A stretch of DNA of 64,000 nucleotides, taken from the NCBI GenBank assembly GCA_963855995.1, contig OY979716.1:56663594-56727593 (forward strand), written 5' to 3'. Below are positions 36,143 through 47,969 of the stretch, in pieces. The notes under the pieces were generated by a model that saw only the letters and a program-made list of their open reading frames with translations, made no database searches and was not told where the DNA came from. The translations under genes and the position numbers were made by a program. Origin of the DNA: Muricea muricata (taxonomy: Eukaryota > Cnidaria > Anthozoa > Malacalcyonacea > Plexauridae). The stretch's first letter is position 1. Each line of letters begins with the position of its first letter.

Positions 36143-39100
36143 CACTTTAACGACACTCGTCTTTCATCATGTGACCAAATATCTTGCACATTATTGGTTT
36201 CTTTGTGCACAAATGTGGCCAATCACAATCTAGAGCTCTTCTGTGTTGACATAAAGCATTGTTTGAAAAAATTCAAAGCATTTCGGGGGTGTTATATGAA
36301 GTATAATTTCGAAAGTAAATATAGCAATCAATCAGCAACATGGCGTCATGCAGATCGAATACGCGACGTTCTGTTGAGGACGTTTTAGAGGATATTTTTC
36401 ATGATAGTGACAGTGAATTGGATGTAAGTCTGGAAGATGCTAAAGGTAAGAATACTTTACTCTGTTTTTTTCCTATGTGGGGTTCACAAAGCTGTTTTAT
36501 ACAACATTTGCGAGTGATGTAATATTTAAATGGCCAGACTGTAGCTAGTGTCAAATTTCAGTTCATGTCAACAAATAAATTTGCGACATATTTTCACACA
36601 TTGTAGATATTCGTATTAGTTGTACTGAACTTGTGTTTATGTTGATATATTTTCTTCGTACACAACGTAGATTACTTGCCAAGCGATGAAGAACCAGAAG
36701 TTGATTCTGAAGTTCCAGTTCAGGGCCAGTCAGCAGTTGATGACTCAGCAAGCCAAGCATCAAACACGAATGGTAAAGCAGTTACATTATAGAAGTTATG
36801 TGAATTATATATGTATATATATATATAATGAAAGAAAAGGAAAATATATATTATTCATGAATATAATTGTATTAATTATATGCTTTTTACCAGCTGTGGG
36901 GCAAGAGGTTGGAGAACCGAGCACTACAGGAGGGCGAGGAAGGCAGAGTAATGCTGAAGCGGTAACTTCAGAAAGTAAGCAAGAATCTCAATTGTTTCCA
37001 TATTGCATGTGTATTGCCTGTAATCCCAATGATAGAGTGAACAACAATTAATGGTAGAGATACTGAATAAAACCAATAAGATTGCACTTGGGTTGAATGG
37101 TGCGCTGATATTTTCGAACTCGATAGAATTTGAGTATTGGAAAACCAGTGAGGTAGACAATGTTGCTTTTTCAGGTTGGGTGTATTGTTGCGGTTCCAAA
37201 TCGGAAATCGACAAATCGTGAAATCGAGAAATCGGGAAATCGGTTCGAACTAAATAACATGCAAATAAAGATAACTTACAATCTATAACAATGAGTCGAT
37301 TGTTCGCGTGACCATAGCATGAAACACGCAATATTCATGCAACATGCACAACTGCTATTATTAAATCATTGATATCATGCTCTAACATGCATTATGATAA
37401 ACCTAAACAACGTTTCATCTACAACTACATCAATAAAACAATATAGAATACAATACAAATCTAATAATTACGATGAACAAAAGAAAGGTCAAATGTGTAC
37501 TCACTTTGGTTTACAAGCGCACCGATGACGTTTACCACTGCAAACCGCTGCGAGCACGTAGATACGTTGTGGATTGAAGTACAACTTTGAGAACGTATAA
37601 TATCAATAGAGTCCACAGATAGAAATTAATCCTTACGGAACAGAACGTACTAGCACAATGACCTTCTTTTAGTCACGCAACTCGTAAAAACTAAACCGGA
37701 TGGTGCAACTAGATTGACAAGTTATGATTGATAACCAGATAAGCGGCATAATTTGCGTCGCGTGAAGCGCTGACGTATGCACTATAATATATGCGGCCTT
37801 TTAAAACTAACATTGCCTTTATGGAATAATTTCTGCATTAGTGAAATGCTGCTAAAATTTACACCCAAATGTTTACCTGCTATTAGTAGGTAAAAGTATA
37901 TTTATAAAATTTTATTTCTAAGACATATAAATATTTTTTAGAAACTAATGAGTTTCAGTGGAAAAAGCCGACTGGTGACTTCACAATTAATGATTTTGAT
38001 GTCTCTGTCTGCAGTCAATAGAGATAAGTTGCCAGAAGGTTGCTCTGTCATCGATTCCTTTACTGCCATTTTTGACCAAAAGTTCTTCACCAATATAAAG
38101 ATTGAAACCAACCGATATGCTAGGCAGCAGATAAGTGAGGCTGCATATTCAAGCACATGGAAGACGGTCACAATTTCCACCATGTACAAGTTTTTTGCAG
38201 TTATCTTGCATATGTGCATAGTAATGAAGCCGTCCATAGCTGATTATTTTTCTACCGATCCCATTCTATATTCATCATTTCCCAGTGTGGTTGGGATGGG
38301 AAGAGATAAATTCAAATCCATTCTTCGATATCTGCATCTGAATGACAACTCCACATACATAGCAAAAGGAAATGATGGTTATGATCCCCTACATAAAATT
38401 AGACCAGTATTTGAACACTTCTTGGCCAAGTTTGGTGAACTTTATACTCCCAGGGCAAACATAACTGTTGATGAAGCGATATGCCCTTCTCGAGGACACA
38501 TTGGATTCCGAGTATATATCAAAAACAAGCCCCACAAATATGGTATGAAGGTGGAATGTGTGTGTGAGTCACTGCCAGGGATGGTATGCAGCATGGAAAT
38601 CTACACAGCCACAGGAGATAATACAGTGGATGCATTGGTGACCCGACTACTTGAACCATTCAAGGATAAGGACCATCGTGTTTTCATGGATAGGCGATAC
38701 TCGTCACCGACTCTTTTTAAAACCTTGCTGGAACGTGGGTTCTATCCAGTTGGGACAGTACAAGCTAATCGGAAGCACTTACCAAAAGAATTCAAAGATG
38801 GTCTGAAAAAAGGGCAACGAATTGCAAGGGTTGCAAATAATATTTTGGCCACCAAGTGGAAAGATAAAAGGGATGTTTTTATACTGTCTACTTTGGACTC
38901 TGACATCATGGTTGATACAACCAATCGTCGAAGTGCTCACCATAATCATAAGGTAATGAAACCTCAGTCAGTTGTCACGTATAATGGAAGTAAAGCTGGT
39001 GTAGATAAGCATGATCAGATGGCATCATTATCCATTGGAACGAAAGAGCATCAAATGGTGGAAAAAGATGTTTTTCTGGTTATTCCAAATGGGATTGGTC

Positions 39101-39831
39101 AATGCATACAAATTATACAAATTAAGCAATCCTGAATATATGTCATACCTAAAATACCTGATGACCATTGCAAAAAATCTTCCCACCTTGAGAAATATTC
39201 CTGATAGTCCAGCAGCTGCAAATGAGCCACGAAGACATTTGGAAGGTGATCACTTCCCACTTTACATTCCACCAACTGATGGTAAAGCCAAGCCAACCCG
39301 TAGATGCTTCCATTGCTCTAGCAAGCCTGGAACTGATGGCAAGAAGCCAAGAAGGGAAACGTCATGGTTGTGCCATGATTGCCAAGTCCCTCTTTGCATT
39401 GAATGTTTCAGGCCATACCATCACCCACATGCAAGAGTGTAAACTGTAGCTCTGCAAGGTTTTTTTTAAATTTTTCATCTTTTTATATAAAATAAAGTTA
39501 GTAATATATCAAAATATCCATATTTTGCTTCAATATTGTTGTTTATACTTCACGTATAGATTATTTATCTTGAGTTTTTCAATTTTTATTGAAATAAAAA
39601 ATTCTTAAAACTCTCAAAATTTCCCCATTTTCAACAACCACACAAAGCATGCCAGTTCACAACCACCCCCATCATATTCGGCATAATAAGAGAGAAAAAT
39701 CTAAGCTTTCTAATGATATAATACACAAAGGGTTGATTTAAAATGATCAAACCAAATTTGATATTGAAAATCGTGAAAAGCGGTCAGTCAGACAGGAAAA
39801 GCCAAAGGTTAAGCAGCTAGTCGTCAAAGTG
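36143..39831 (+). mobile_element. piggyBac transposon, TTAA target
   Basis: TTAA flanks both sides (36139-36142 and 39832-39835). The left terminus is CACTTTAACGACACTCG and the right, reverse complemented, is CACTTTGACGACTAGC; the first twelve bases differ at one position. The 3689-bp element holds a four-exon transposase gene. Removing it and one TTAA joins the P-like transposase frame through GVQTT-LKFSLAYFLTQT, proving the site. Confidence 0.93.
36340..39442 (+). pseudogene. piggyBac transposase (PGBD-like), four exons, two frameshifts
   Basis: Exons are 36340-36445, 36671-36772, 36894-36974 and 37942-39442. All three introns are GT-AG with consistent phases. The first exons encode an acidic head (EDVLEDIFHDSDSELD, YLPSDEEPEVDSEVP), normal for piggyBac. 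The last exon holds the DDD domain: ITVDEAICPSRG, VFMDRRYSSP and GVDKHDQM carry the three Asp residues. It ends in a cysteine-rich zinc ribbon (RCFHCSSKP, WLCHDCQVPLCIECF, HHPH). Frameshifts near 38010 and 39020 break it. In the second Asp block the usual N-F after MD reads R-R. Length and domains are those of a full PGBD4-like transposase. Confidence 0.88.
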
Positions 39832-39835
39832 TTAA

Positions 39836-41395
39836 ATTCAGTCTAGCATACTTTTTGACTCAAACAATTGTGTCATATCAGCTTGCATCAATATTTTGGG
39901 GTGCTGTAGCAATTTTGGAGTTGAACTGTGACCTGTATGTCATTGCTACTGTAAGTGATGGAATGCCTGCACAAATACGTGTCAGGGTTAAGTCTCAAAG
40001 ATGAAAAAAACAAGGAACCTTCAGATGTAGTGATTTTTAAATCTCAGAACTTTTTTGCACTCCAAAGATTCATTTGTTTTTTTGCAAATGCTCCACATCT
40101 AATGAAAACGTCAAGAGGTAAACATGAAATTATAAAACAAAGTATGTTTAAAGCACTTTTTATAGCTAATCAGATAAATTAAACAGAATATGTCATTATG
40201 CTCAATTTCTATTTAATTGGTTATACTTTTTTCATCAGAGGGATTTTGTGGGGGTGGGGGAGGGGGTGTGGTGGTTTCATCCCTCCAAAAATTGTTTACA
40301 TCCCCCAAGAAAATTTGCAAACTGGTCCACTTCCCTAAATGAAAAATGACAATCTTGTCCTCAAATCATTCAGCACCCTAAAAAATTTCCTCACACCCTG
40401 ATGAAGATGTTAAAATCCACCTTTGTTTTTCATGGTAAACATTTCAAATCAATTAATAATTTTAGACAAATTAACAGTCAAAGTATATGAACTATGATGA
40501 TAATTATAATGCTAGCTAATCATTTTTTTACAATAATCTTGGTATGGCATTTAAATTGTTTTATATTTTCAGGAAATCAGCATAGTTCGGTTGGTGGGAC
40601 TCGATTGCTATGGAATAATGGGGAGAACATGGTATGGGAACATATATCCAGATGTTATTTTACTGATTTAGAATTAGGTCTTCACCAATTACCCAAATTA
40701 ACACTTGAGCATATCAACCTAACATCACTTGCGAAAACGAAAGTCAACTTGGCAGTTCAAGTTCTCTCAAAATCAATTGGCCGAGGCACTTAAAAGAAGT
40801 ATGCCGACAGAAGTATCTGAAACAGCACAATTCCGTGAACTAATGAACAATTTTTTTTATTGCTGTAATGTGAGGTCATCAAACGAACAACCAGGAAGCA
40901 GAACCAAATGCTAGCACCATACAAAAGCTGTAATGATGAACGATTTACTTGGTTAACTCAGACATTTATCAAGTGTTTTACTGATTGGAAACAACCACTT
41001 TGTGACAGACCAAATTTTTCAAAAGATGAAAAGGCACGCATGTATATTTCAAATCAAACATTTGAAGGCCTGTAAATAACTGTGACAGCCTTGTTGAGTG
41101 CACAAAATTCTTACTGAGTGCTGGTGTGCCTTATGTATTGACTGAACGATTTTCACAATATTTTTTAGAAGAGTAATTTTGGCCATCAAAGGCAATGCAA
41201 AAAAAGGGCCGATAACCCTGATGCTGTGCAGTTCGGTTACAATGACAGGATACTTCAAATACAATGAAATGCTGATCTTGTGTCTCAAGGAAACGTTGGG
41301 TCACATCGACAAGAGGGCCAGGCACGTTGGGCTAAAGTTCGGGATGAGCCTCTACCCTGAGAAAAAGAAAGTGAGCAAAAAGACTGTACTATGAT
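39836..41395 (+). pseudogene. P-superfamily transposase, 3' part
   Basis: Directly after the piggyBac right target the frame resumes: FSLAYFLTQTIVSYQLASIF, VAILELNCDLYVIATVSDGM (second conserved Asp block), then, after a frameshift, FICFFANAPHLMKTSRGKHE. A small intron follows (about 40143 to 40571), and the next exon reads HSSVGGTRLLWNNGENMVWE, LPKLTLEHINLTS and NFFYCCNVRSS. The last piece has FGHQRQCKKRADNPDAVQFG, the region around the final acidic residue in this superfamily, with several stops and frameshifts. Together with 35445-36142 it makes a near full-length P-like transposase. Confidence 0.68.
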
Positions 41396-41753
41396 AGTTT
41401 AGATGTACCCAGCAAAGACTTGCGGATGTAATTAAGGTAAATAATTGCATTGCTTCAAATTACATTCATATTGCATTACAGAAAATAATTATAAAAAATT
41501 TTAAAAACTGAACAAGAACCAGTCATTAAAACCACTAAAGCTGGTGTTTTTCAAGCAATGTTTAATTCTATTAGAAAAAAAGTCAGTTCTAGTCTTGTAG
41601 CATATCCCAACCCCCTATGTACTTTAATTTAAGGGTACTGTACAAGATTATATAAAAATACAACAAGAATACAAATTTTTAAACTTAGAAAAATTGACAG
41701 TGTTCGGTAATGTACCATTCCGACAATCTCAAGAATATTATTAGAATTAAGAA

Positions 41754-42882
41754 TTACAACTCGTCAACATTCAAGCCACTTGCAACATTTGATTTTCTCG
41801 TAAGGTCTTGTGTCAAGGCTTTCTTGTTAAATTTCAGTTTTTCTTTCATTTTGAATTTTTTAGCAATGTCTTTGGTGTACAACAAGGATCTGACACAAAT
41901 GTACAACATCACAATGTTTTCCAAACATATATCAGTGACTGCTGTTTTTTCCATGCTAGCATCTGTAAGAATAGCATCCCATGCTGAGATTACTTGTGGC
42001 CATGTTACAACATCTGACGAGATTTTATTAAGCGGAATTTCGTTTACCACTCCAGCACTATACTTTCGAAAAACCTTTTCACACTCAGTAGCTATTGTGA
42101 TTAAAGATTCACATGGGGTCCATAATCTAACCCATGACAGGGAGTCAATGTATTCATTTTAATTAGATGATTTCATTGAAGATAACAACAACTGAAGCTC
42201 TGCTTTCTCTGGGGTTTGGCTTTTAGACACTGCTTTTGCAAAAGATTTTTGCAATAATGTACCCAGAAATATATGATAATGGCCCGTATTCTGATCGTTC
42301 AATTGATTTACAATCTGTGACATTCAATTCCCTTTTTTTAACACTTACACATCTGTGCTTATGAAATGCACAGAGAAGGTCAGCTATATGCACCATAATC
42401 AAGTTTATCACGAAAATCGATATTTCTGGTGAAAGACATGTGAGCATTTCAGCACTATCTGGCATTAGTTTATAAAACTTCTAAGCAAGCTTATCTCTAT
42501 TCGTTTTCGCACAATAGTCAGAGTAAAGTTACTTCAATGATTTTAAAAAAAGCTCTGTGGGCTTCATGATATTTCCTTCCAGCTTCACCAGCCCAGTATC
42601 TCCATGCAACGTGGATTTTAATATGGAATTTATGGCTTCATTTACCAATTTGGTTATGACCTTTGAATCAATTGGCAATGGCAATTCCTTTTCTGTTTTT
42701 TTATCAATGTGTTTCGCTCTTGTGTGCCAAGTGAGTGCACCTTTAGATTTACAGGCCTTAGTGCAATACGCACATTTGTAAGTCTTAAGTAAATTACATT
42801 CGTCTAAACTTTCATCAAAACATTTCTCTACTTCGTCACAAAATTCATCACCTTTCAACAGAGAATTCACAGCAGCTTCCAT
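41754..42882 (-). pseudogene. Zinc-finger accessory gene of the P-like element
   Basis: From ATG 42882 a C2H2 finger is visible (YKCAYCTKACKSKGALTWHT, ending RAKH), then a helical region. After stops near 42529 and 42480 come ERSEYGPLSYISGYIIAKI (about 42290) and, after further frameshifts, a block ending CLENIVMLYICVRSLLY with KDIAKKFKMKEK (41900). I have seen this protein type recur in invertebrate genomes; its role is unknown. It converges on the P-like transposase, 360 bp away, as the second gene of a two-gene transposon would. At least three lesions break it. Confidence 0.5.
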
Positions 42883-43153
42883 AATTGTTTCTCGGACACA
42901 TTGCTTTCAAAGGTCTCAAACGAAACCATATTAACATGTTTTGAACAGTGATGAATTTGTTGTGTCGGCTTAAGATCACGTGATCTAATTAATTTGAGAA
43001 CAATAACATAATCTCGTACCAGGCCCTAGTGGCCTATCTTTCCCCTCCACGATCTATGGTTATTAGACTGGTTAGTGGGAGAAAACAAGATTTCCAAAAT
43101 TTGAAATCAATAGTCAATTGCAGTATGTGCATTGTACACATGCATATAGATAT

Positions 43154-43290
43154 GTTATTTACTGGATGGGAGGTCTGCACTGGAAAAATATTTTGTTGAG
43201 GTCTCAAAAACGGCCTGAGGCCGAGGAATGTTTTCGAGATCGAGACAAAATATTTTTCCAGTACGGACTGACCTAAACGGTAAATAACGT
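43154..43290. repeat. Palindromic repeat, about 42-bp arms
   Basis: GTTATTTACTGGATGGG with the following CTGGAAAAATATTTTG is repeated inverted ending at 43290, with several mismatches. A CCTGAGGCCGAGG core lies between. It looks like a short foldback repeat. Confidence 0.62.
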
Positions 43291-43488
43291 TTTTATTTTT
43301 TTCTGCGTGATGCATGATTAAACTCTTACAAAAATCCAGTGTTGCAAACATGCTTTGAGATCAGCTAGTTTGTTACTTTACTTCAATGTTTATTTAAGCA
43401 TGGCTGACGAACAGCTAAAACGAAGACTGTACTTTCTGTGCTACTGATGTTTTTATACTCAATACGGCAATGAAAAAGGTAAAGTTAG

Positions 43489-44966
43489 TATGATTTTTTA
43501 TTTTATCGTTCATTTTACAAAACAAACAGGGTTGAAATATGCGTTTTGACACAGAAAGTTTGATTTTCGATTAGCGAAAATCAGATTTAGTTTTTGACAA
43601 CATTTAATAATAAAATTTTAAGTCCAGGAATCAACTTTAAACTGCAGGTTAGTAGTCAAAGTGTTACTAAACAATACTTTTTTTGGGTTTTTGTATGTTT
43701 CATTGTTTATTTCAATGTATGCTTTTTACTTTTGGATGAGTACCATGTATAATATGTACGCCGGCTTTTACATGTGCGGCTTTGCTCGGCTTTGTTTGCC
43801 AAATTTTGTTATAGATTCTGCCATTTTTTTTGTTGTTTCAAGTAAATTTTAATCTTCAAAAGACATCTGCTGAAGTCAATTCAGTCCTATTTCCTATCTT
43901 TAATTTTGTTAGATTGTTTTTTGGCTTTTAGACACTTTTATTCAAGCTCCACTTCTTGGTCTGTTTTAAAAAAATAACTCTTTTTCCCGCGGGACAAGAC
44001 ATCGTAAAAAGCCGCCCGCTCGTGCAGCCAATCAAATTGCAGGAAATCACAAAATAACTCTAGTTGGGCACAAATAAAAAAATAAACAGTATTATCTTCT
44101 CGAAAATATGAGCACTCACCTGTAGCTTCAATTTATTGATGAGAGCATCTCTAAATGACACTTGTGCACCTGGTTCTGGTCCTGGAGTTGGTTTAGCAGC
44201 ACAAGTGCTGTTCAATTTGTCATGGCATTGTTTAATAAGGTATGACCTTGGCATACCATCAACAATCATGCTCATTTCATGAATGAATGCATCTCCCACT
44301 GAGAATTTATCCATTAGAAATAAAATGGCTTCGACATTTTTCTTGCAATTTTCTGATAACCCATCATATTGTTTAGTCTTTGATTGGGGCTGGGGATTTG
44401 TAGGCAAGGGGGTTTGATCATGGTTTTGTGATGGGGTCTTGGAGTTTTCATCTGCAATTATTGGAACTGGTGTATTGTTGGATACTGGTGTTGAATTTGA
44501 ATATGGTGGTGATGGTGTGCGAGTATTTTGCATTGTTTGTTTGTATGATTTCCAGCCAGGAATCTGGCCTTTTCTATCAGAAAATTCCAAGCTTTCTATT
44601 TTTAGGCCAAATCGTTGGGCAAGCCACAAAGTTTTTTTGGCTCTTATAGCAACAGCTTCCACTCTTCTCTTTTGCTGCCTTTTGGATAAGTCTGTAATAT
44701 CTTTCATGCTCTGGGGAAAATTCATGTCACTTTCTCTCTCTAGCTTTCTGACATACTGTTTCATGCTTTCATTCTCAAACTGGAGACAAGAAACCCTCGT
44801 GTTTAAATCATTGGTATTTTTAAACTTGTATTCTTGCATCTCATCAAACAATTTTTCCTTTTCTTCTTCTGCCTCCATCCTTCTAATTCCAGATTGACAT
44901 TGTTCAAACGATCTTCCATTTCCTTCAGTTCCCTTTTTTTGTTGTATTTCTTGTTCCATATCTGCA
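43489..44966. repeat. Left arm of a 6-kb inverted duplication
   Basis: This arm matches the reverse complement of 47976-49436 over almost its whole length, at about 95% identity by eye. Each arm carries one copy of a coiled-coil gene and its 3' flank. The spacer is about 3 kb. Confidence 0.9.
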
Positions 44967-44989
44967 GCAGGCACAATGTCACAAGCCAA
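44060..44989 (-). CDS. Coiled-coil protein of a multicopy family, unknown function
   Basis: The uninterrupted 309-residue frame has Glu/Lys-rich coiled coils (residues 10-90), a basic patch LSKRQQKRRVEAVAIRAKKT, a Pro/Ser/Thr/Asn-rich linker (NTRTPSPPYSNSTPVS) and a compact C-terminal domain. That domain contains AILFLMDKFSVGDAFIHEMS, GMPRSYLIKQCHDKLN and SFRDALINKLK. The C-terminal block recurs in invertebrate predicted proteins as far as I recall, without a known function. A donor GTGAGT follows the KLKLQ codons, so the last residues may be intronic. Two further copies occur at 47970-48830 and 55437-55846. This one is the best preserved. Confidence 0.55.
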   Translation of the reverse strand: MACDIVPAADMEQEIQQKKGTEGNGRSFEQCQSGIRRMEAEEEKEKLFDEMQEYKFKNTNDLNTRVSCLQFENESMKQYVRKLERESDMNFPQSMKDITDLSKRQQKRRVEAVAIRAKKTLWLAQRFGLKIESLEFSDRKGQIPGWKSYKQTMQNTRTPSPPYSNSTPVSNNTPVPIIADENSKTPSQNHDQTPLPTNPQPQSKTKQYDGLSENCKKNVEAILFLMDKFSVGDAFIHEMSMIVDGMPRSYLIKQCHDKLNSTCAAKPTPGPEPGAQVSFRDALINKLKLQVSAHIFEKIILFIFLFVPN

Positions 44990-46470
44990 AATGCAAATTT
45001 TTGAAAACCCATTGAGGTGCTCTGTACATCTGTCAATTGATCCTTTCGAGGAAAGTTTTTTATACTTTGTAAATGCTCACCAACACAGGATTCTAACGTG
45101 CTCCTTGATTCTTTCAGATGTTTGTTTGAATCTTACTGATCCATCAGGAATAATGCTATTGAGGAAATCCACATAATTCTGGTTCTTACTTCTCGTGTTG
45201 TGCCATTGTATTAGAATGCTGTTGCGAATTGAAATGCAGTTCACAACTTGATTGCAGGATATTGCTTGCTTTTAACATAAGACAGCTTATTTGATGGCAA
45301 ATTAGAGCATAAAAGAATATTTGTCAAGATGACAATGCATCAGATATCTACAAACTAAAATACTGCACGCTTGTGCAAATTTGCATAAACATTTGCACGT
45401 AAATTTGTGGGCTGAGCACTACACACTGAGACTATAAACCTGTACTTTCAAACTTCGCGCATTTTCGCACATTTTCGGCACTGCACCCAGAGCTCAAAAA
45501 CACACACAAAAATCACTGTGTGACGTGGGGATAACAACAAATGGTCACATAGGCTCTTTGTTATCAACCCGAAGTCAAAATGGTCAAAAATTCGAACAAG
45601 AAGCAGCAAGTGCTGCTTGATTATTGCTGTGATTTTGTTGAATTTTGCGCACGGTGTTGGATTTAAATGGCTAAAATACACGAAAATTATGCTAAATGCA
45701 TGAGGCTATACTGAGCTGGCTATGTGTTGTGGATATTTCATGTAAACTGTTTATAGAACTACAATGTCTTTGCGGCCCAAATCAGATTGAACACGTTGTG
45801 GAAGCAAAATATCAGGCCCAAAAATTGGATTCTAGTGATGGCTATTTGAGGTAAATAGACTTTTGTCTTTTCATTTACTAAGTTAGATACTTTGCTTCAG
45901 TTTTATGTCACATACTGGGCCGGCTTTACGTTCAGATGTCTTAACTATAGTTTTGTATCATTGCTAGAAGCCAGTTTGAACTAAATCAGATTGAACATTT
46001 TGTGTTCAGGATCCAATGAAAAAACTAGAGCTACTTTCTTTCAAAATCCTATATTATTCAATAAGAGAGACTGCAGCCATCTTGTTTGCAGATAAATTTT
46101 TCACAGAGCACCAGATGCGCATGCGTGTCCAAAATTTCTCACCATTGACATAGCTATAAACCGTTATTAAGAAAAATGTAGCCACAATTATTTGATTTAA
46201 TAACTTCATTCAGCTATTCTAAACGAGTCAGTCCAATACATTTAATTACAGTTTATAAGTCAACTGAGCCAGGTGAATCAACTTGCCGGCCTAGCATGAA
46301 CAACTGGCCTCATGTATTATTTAAAGTTAAGGCTGAAGGGTGAGAATACGTTAGCTGATGAATCGGGCCACAATGTGCCTTATAGGGGCAAAACGAGCTA
46401 GAATGGGTCATATAAAATATCTATCACACGTAAACGCAAGTCAGTAATACTAGAAACTCGTGGAATAAAC
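44990..46470. other. Non-coding spacer of the inverted duplication
   Basis: No supported gene. The left part may contain 5' exons of the coiled-coil gene, since a weak open frame continues to about 45036. Confidence 0.45.
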
Positions 46471-46683
46471 ATGGGACGCACATGTAGAAACTGTCCTGTT
46501 TTTGGCTGTGGAAGTACAAATCTTGCTAGACTAGCTAACCATCTTGACCAAGTACATGGAATGGATACGAAAGAACGGACTAAGTGGTTAAAGTGGAGCT
46601 CTCGGTATTTGTGTATCTCAACAGAGGGAGCAACCAGAGGAATTCAACATGGAGAAAAGTTTGGAAAAACTATTACAGCGTAA
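46471..46683 (+). CDS. Small zinc-finger-like ORF
   Basis: Starting at ATG 46471, the frame encodes RNCPVFGCGSTNLARLANHL followed by DQVHGMD, a C-x4-C...H-x4-H pattern, then a basic stretch. Similar short heads precede mobile-element proteins in marine invertebrates, as far as I remember. It reads 70 residues to a stop at 46683. It may be one exon of a longer gene. The following 500 bp hold no clear continuation. Confidence 0.35.
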   Translation: MGRTCRNCPVFGCGSTNLARLANHLDQVHGMDTKERTKWLKWSSRYLCISTEGATRGIQHGEKFGKTITA

Positions 46684-47220
46684 ACAAGAAATGGAAAAAA
46701 AATTTAATGCTTACTTACAAGCCGTCGAAGTAAAGAAGGATCACAGTAGCAAAGGAGAACATTATGTCTCTGGGAACAACAAAAATAAATGGATAAGGTA
46801 TTAAATGGCATATTGGATTACAAAACATGCCAAGTGCCAGCAAAAAGGGAAGCGATGTGTTTGTGAAAGTGTTAGATGTCAAGACTGTTGAACACTGGGG
46901 AAAAGCACGTAAGGTCAGTGCAATCATGCTGTATGACACAATTAGAATATGCCTTGCGGCATTTTGGCAATGCCTAAGCATTAGCATACTGTATATCATT
47001 GCATTAATTGACCTTGCCACATGTACGTACGCCTGAAACAACATCAGCACAGCATAGGTATAACATCTCAACAATGCGGTACGTACGCTCTTAAAATGTC
47101 TGGCACCCTGCAGAACAATACCTTAACACACTTACAAGCCAATTGTATGCTCTAAAAATACTTTACATTCACTCCTACGCGTAGTGCTCCACTGACTGAA
47201 TACTTGTATTGCAATATACT

Positions 47221-47514
47221 CTATCATAATACACTTGCTCTCCAAGCTGTACGAACACTAGCTACAAAGGCACATTTCTTTAAGCAGATGTATTCTGATA
47301 ACATTTTTAACCTCGAAGAACAATCTACTCCAAAGGAACTGACTGCTGCGATAACTGTAGAATTGATTGCAAGAAAAATTAAAGAAATTGAAGGAAAACA
47401 CACAAACACTGTGGAATTATGTAGTTGGTGGAACTGTTGCGAAGAAGCAAAATCGCATATCGGGAAAGAACATATCTGGATCCTAATCGTGGAACCATTT
47501 AAAATCCTCATGTA
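47221..47514 (+). repeat. Inner palindrome, left arm (coding-like)
   Basis: About 294 bp matching the reverse complement of 47676-47969, with roughly 20 differences. Both arms read open for the same peptide (ITVELIARKIKEIE, NTVELCSWWNC, GKEHIWILIVEPFKIL), so the sequence behaved as coding before the duplication. The 160-bp spacer holds a CACGTG-containing motif also found beside the outer arm. Confidence 0.85.
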
Positions 47515-47675
47515 CTGTTCACATGATACAATTGCAAAAGCAAACCTGATCACGCATTATGACATCAATAACATGTGCATGTGCTGTTCACGTGCTATGA
47601 CGTGAACCCGATATGCATGTGCTGTTTAAGAGTTTGTTCGAAAATGTTTGGACATTTTGCTGGTGGTTCTTCGTA

Positions 47676-47969
47676 CTTGAGGATTTTAAATGGTTCCACG
47701 ATTAGAATCCAGATATGTTCTTTCCCGATATGCGATTTTGTTGCTTCGTAACAGTTCCACCAACTACATAATTCCACAGTGTTTGTGTGTTTTCGTTCGA
47801 TTTCTTTAATTTTTCTTGCGATCAATTCTACAGTTATAGCAGCAGTCATTTCCTTTGGAGTAAATTGTTCTTCGAGGTTAAAAATGTTATAAGAATACAT
47901 CTGCTTAAGAAAATGTGCCATTGTAGCTAGTGTCTGTACAGCTTGGAGAGCAAGTGTATTATGATACAG
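47676..47969 (-). repeat. Inner palindrome, right arm (coding-like)
   Basis: Inverted partner of 47221-47514; it reads open on the minus strand from 47999 to 47595. A third copy of part of this arm lies at 55270-55436 in the same orientation, next to a hAT MITE. Confidence 0.85.

Noticed and set aside
36975..37941. Extra gene between piggyBac exons 3 and 4
   Set aside because: Open frames there are on the opposite strand, without motifs; splice sites and phases show it is an intron.
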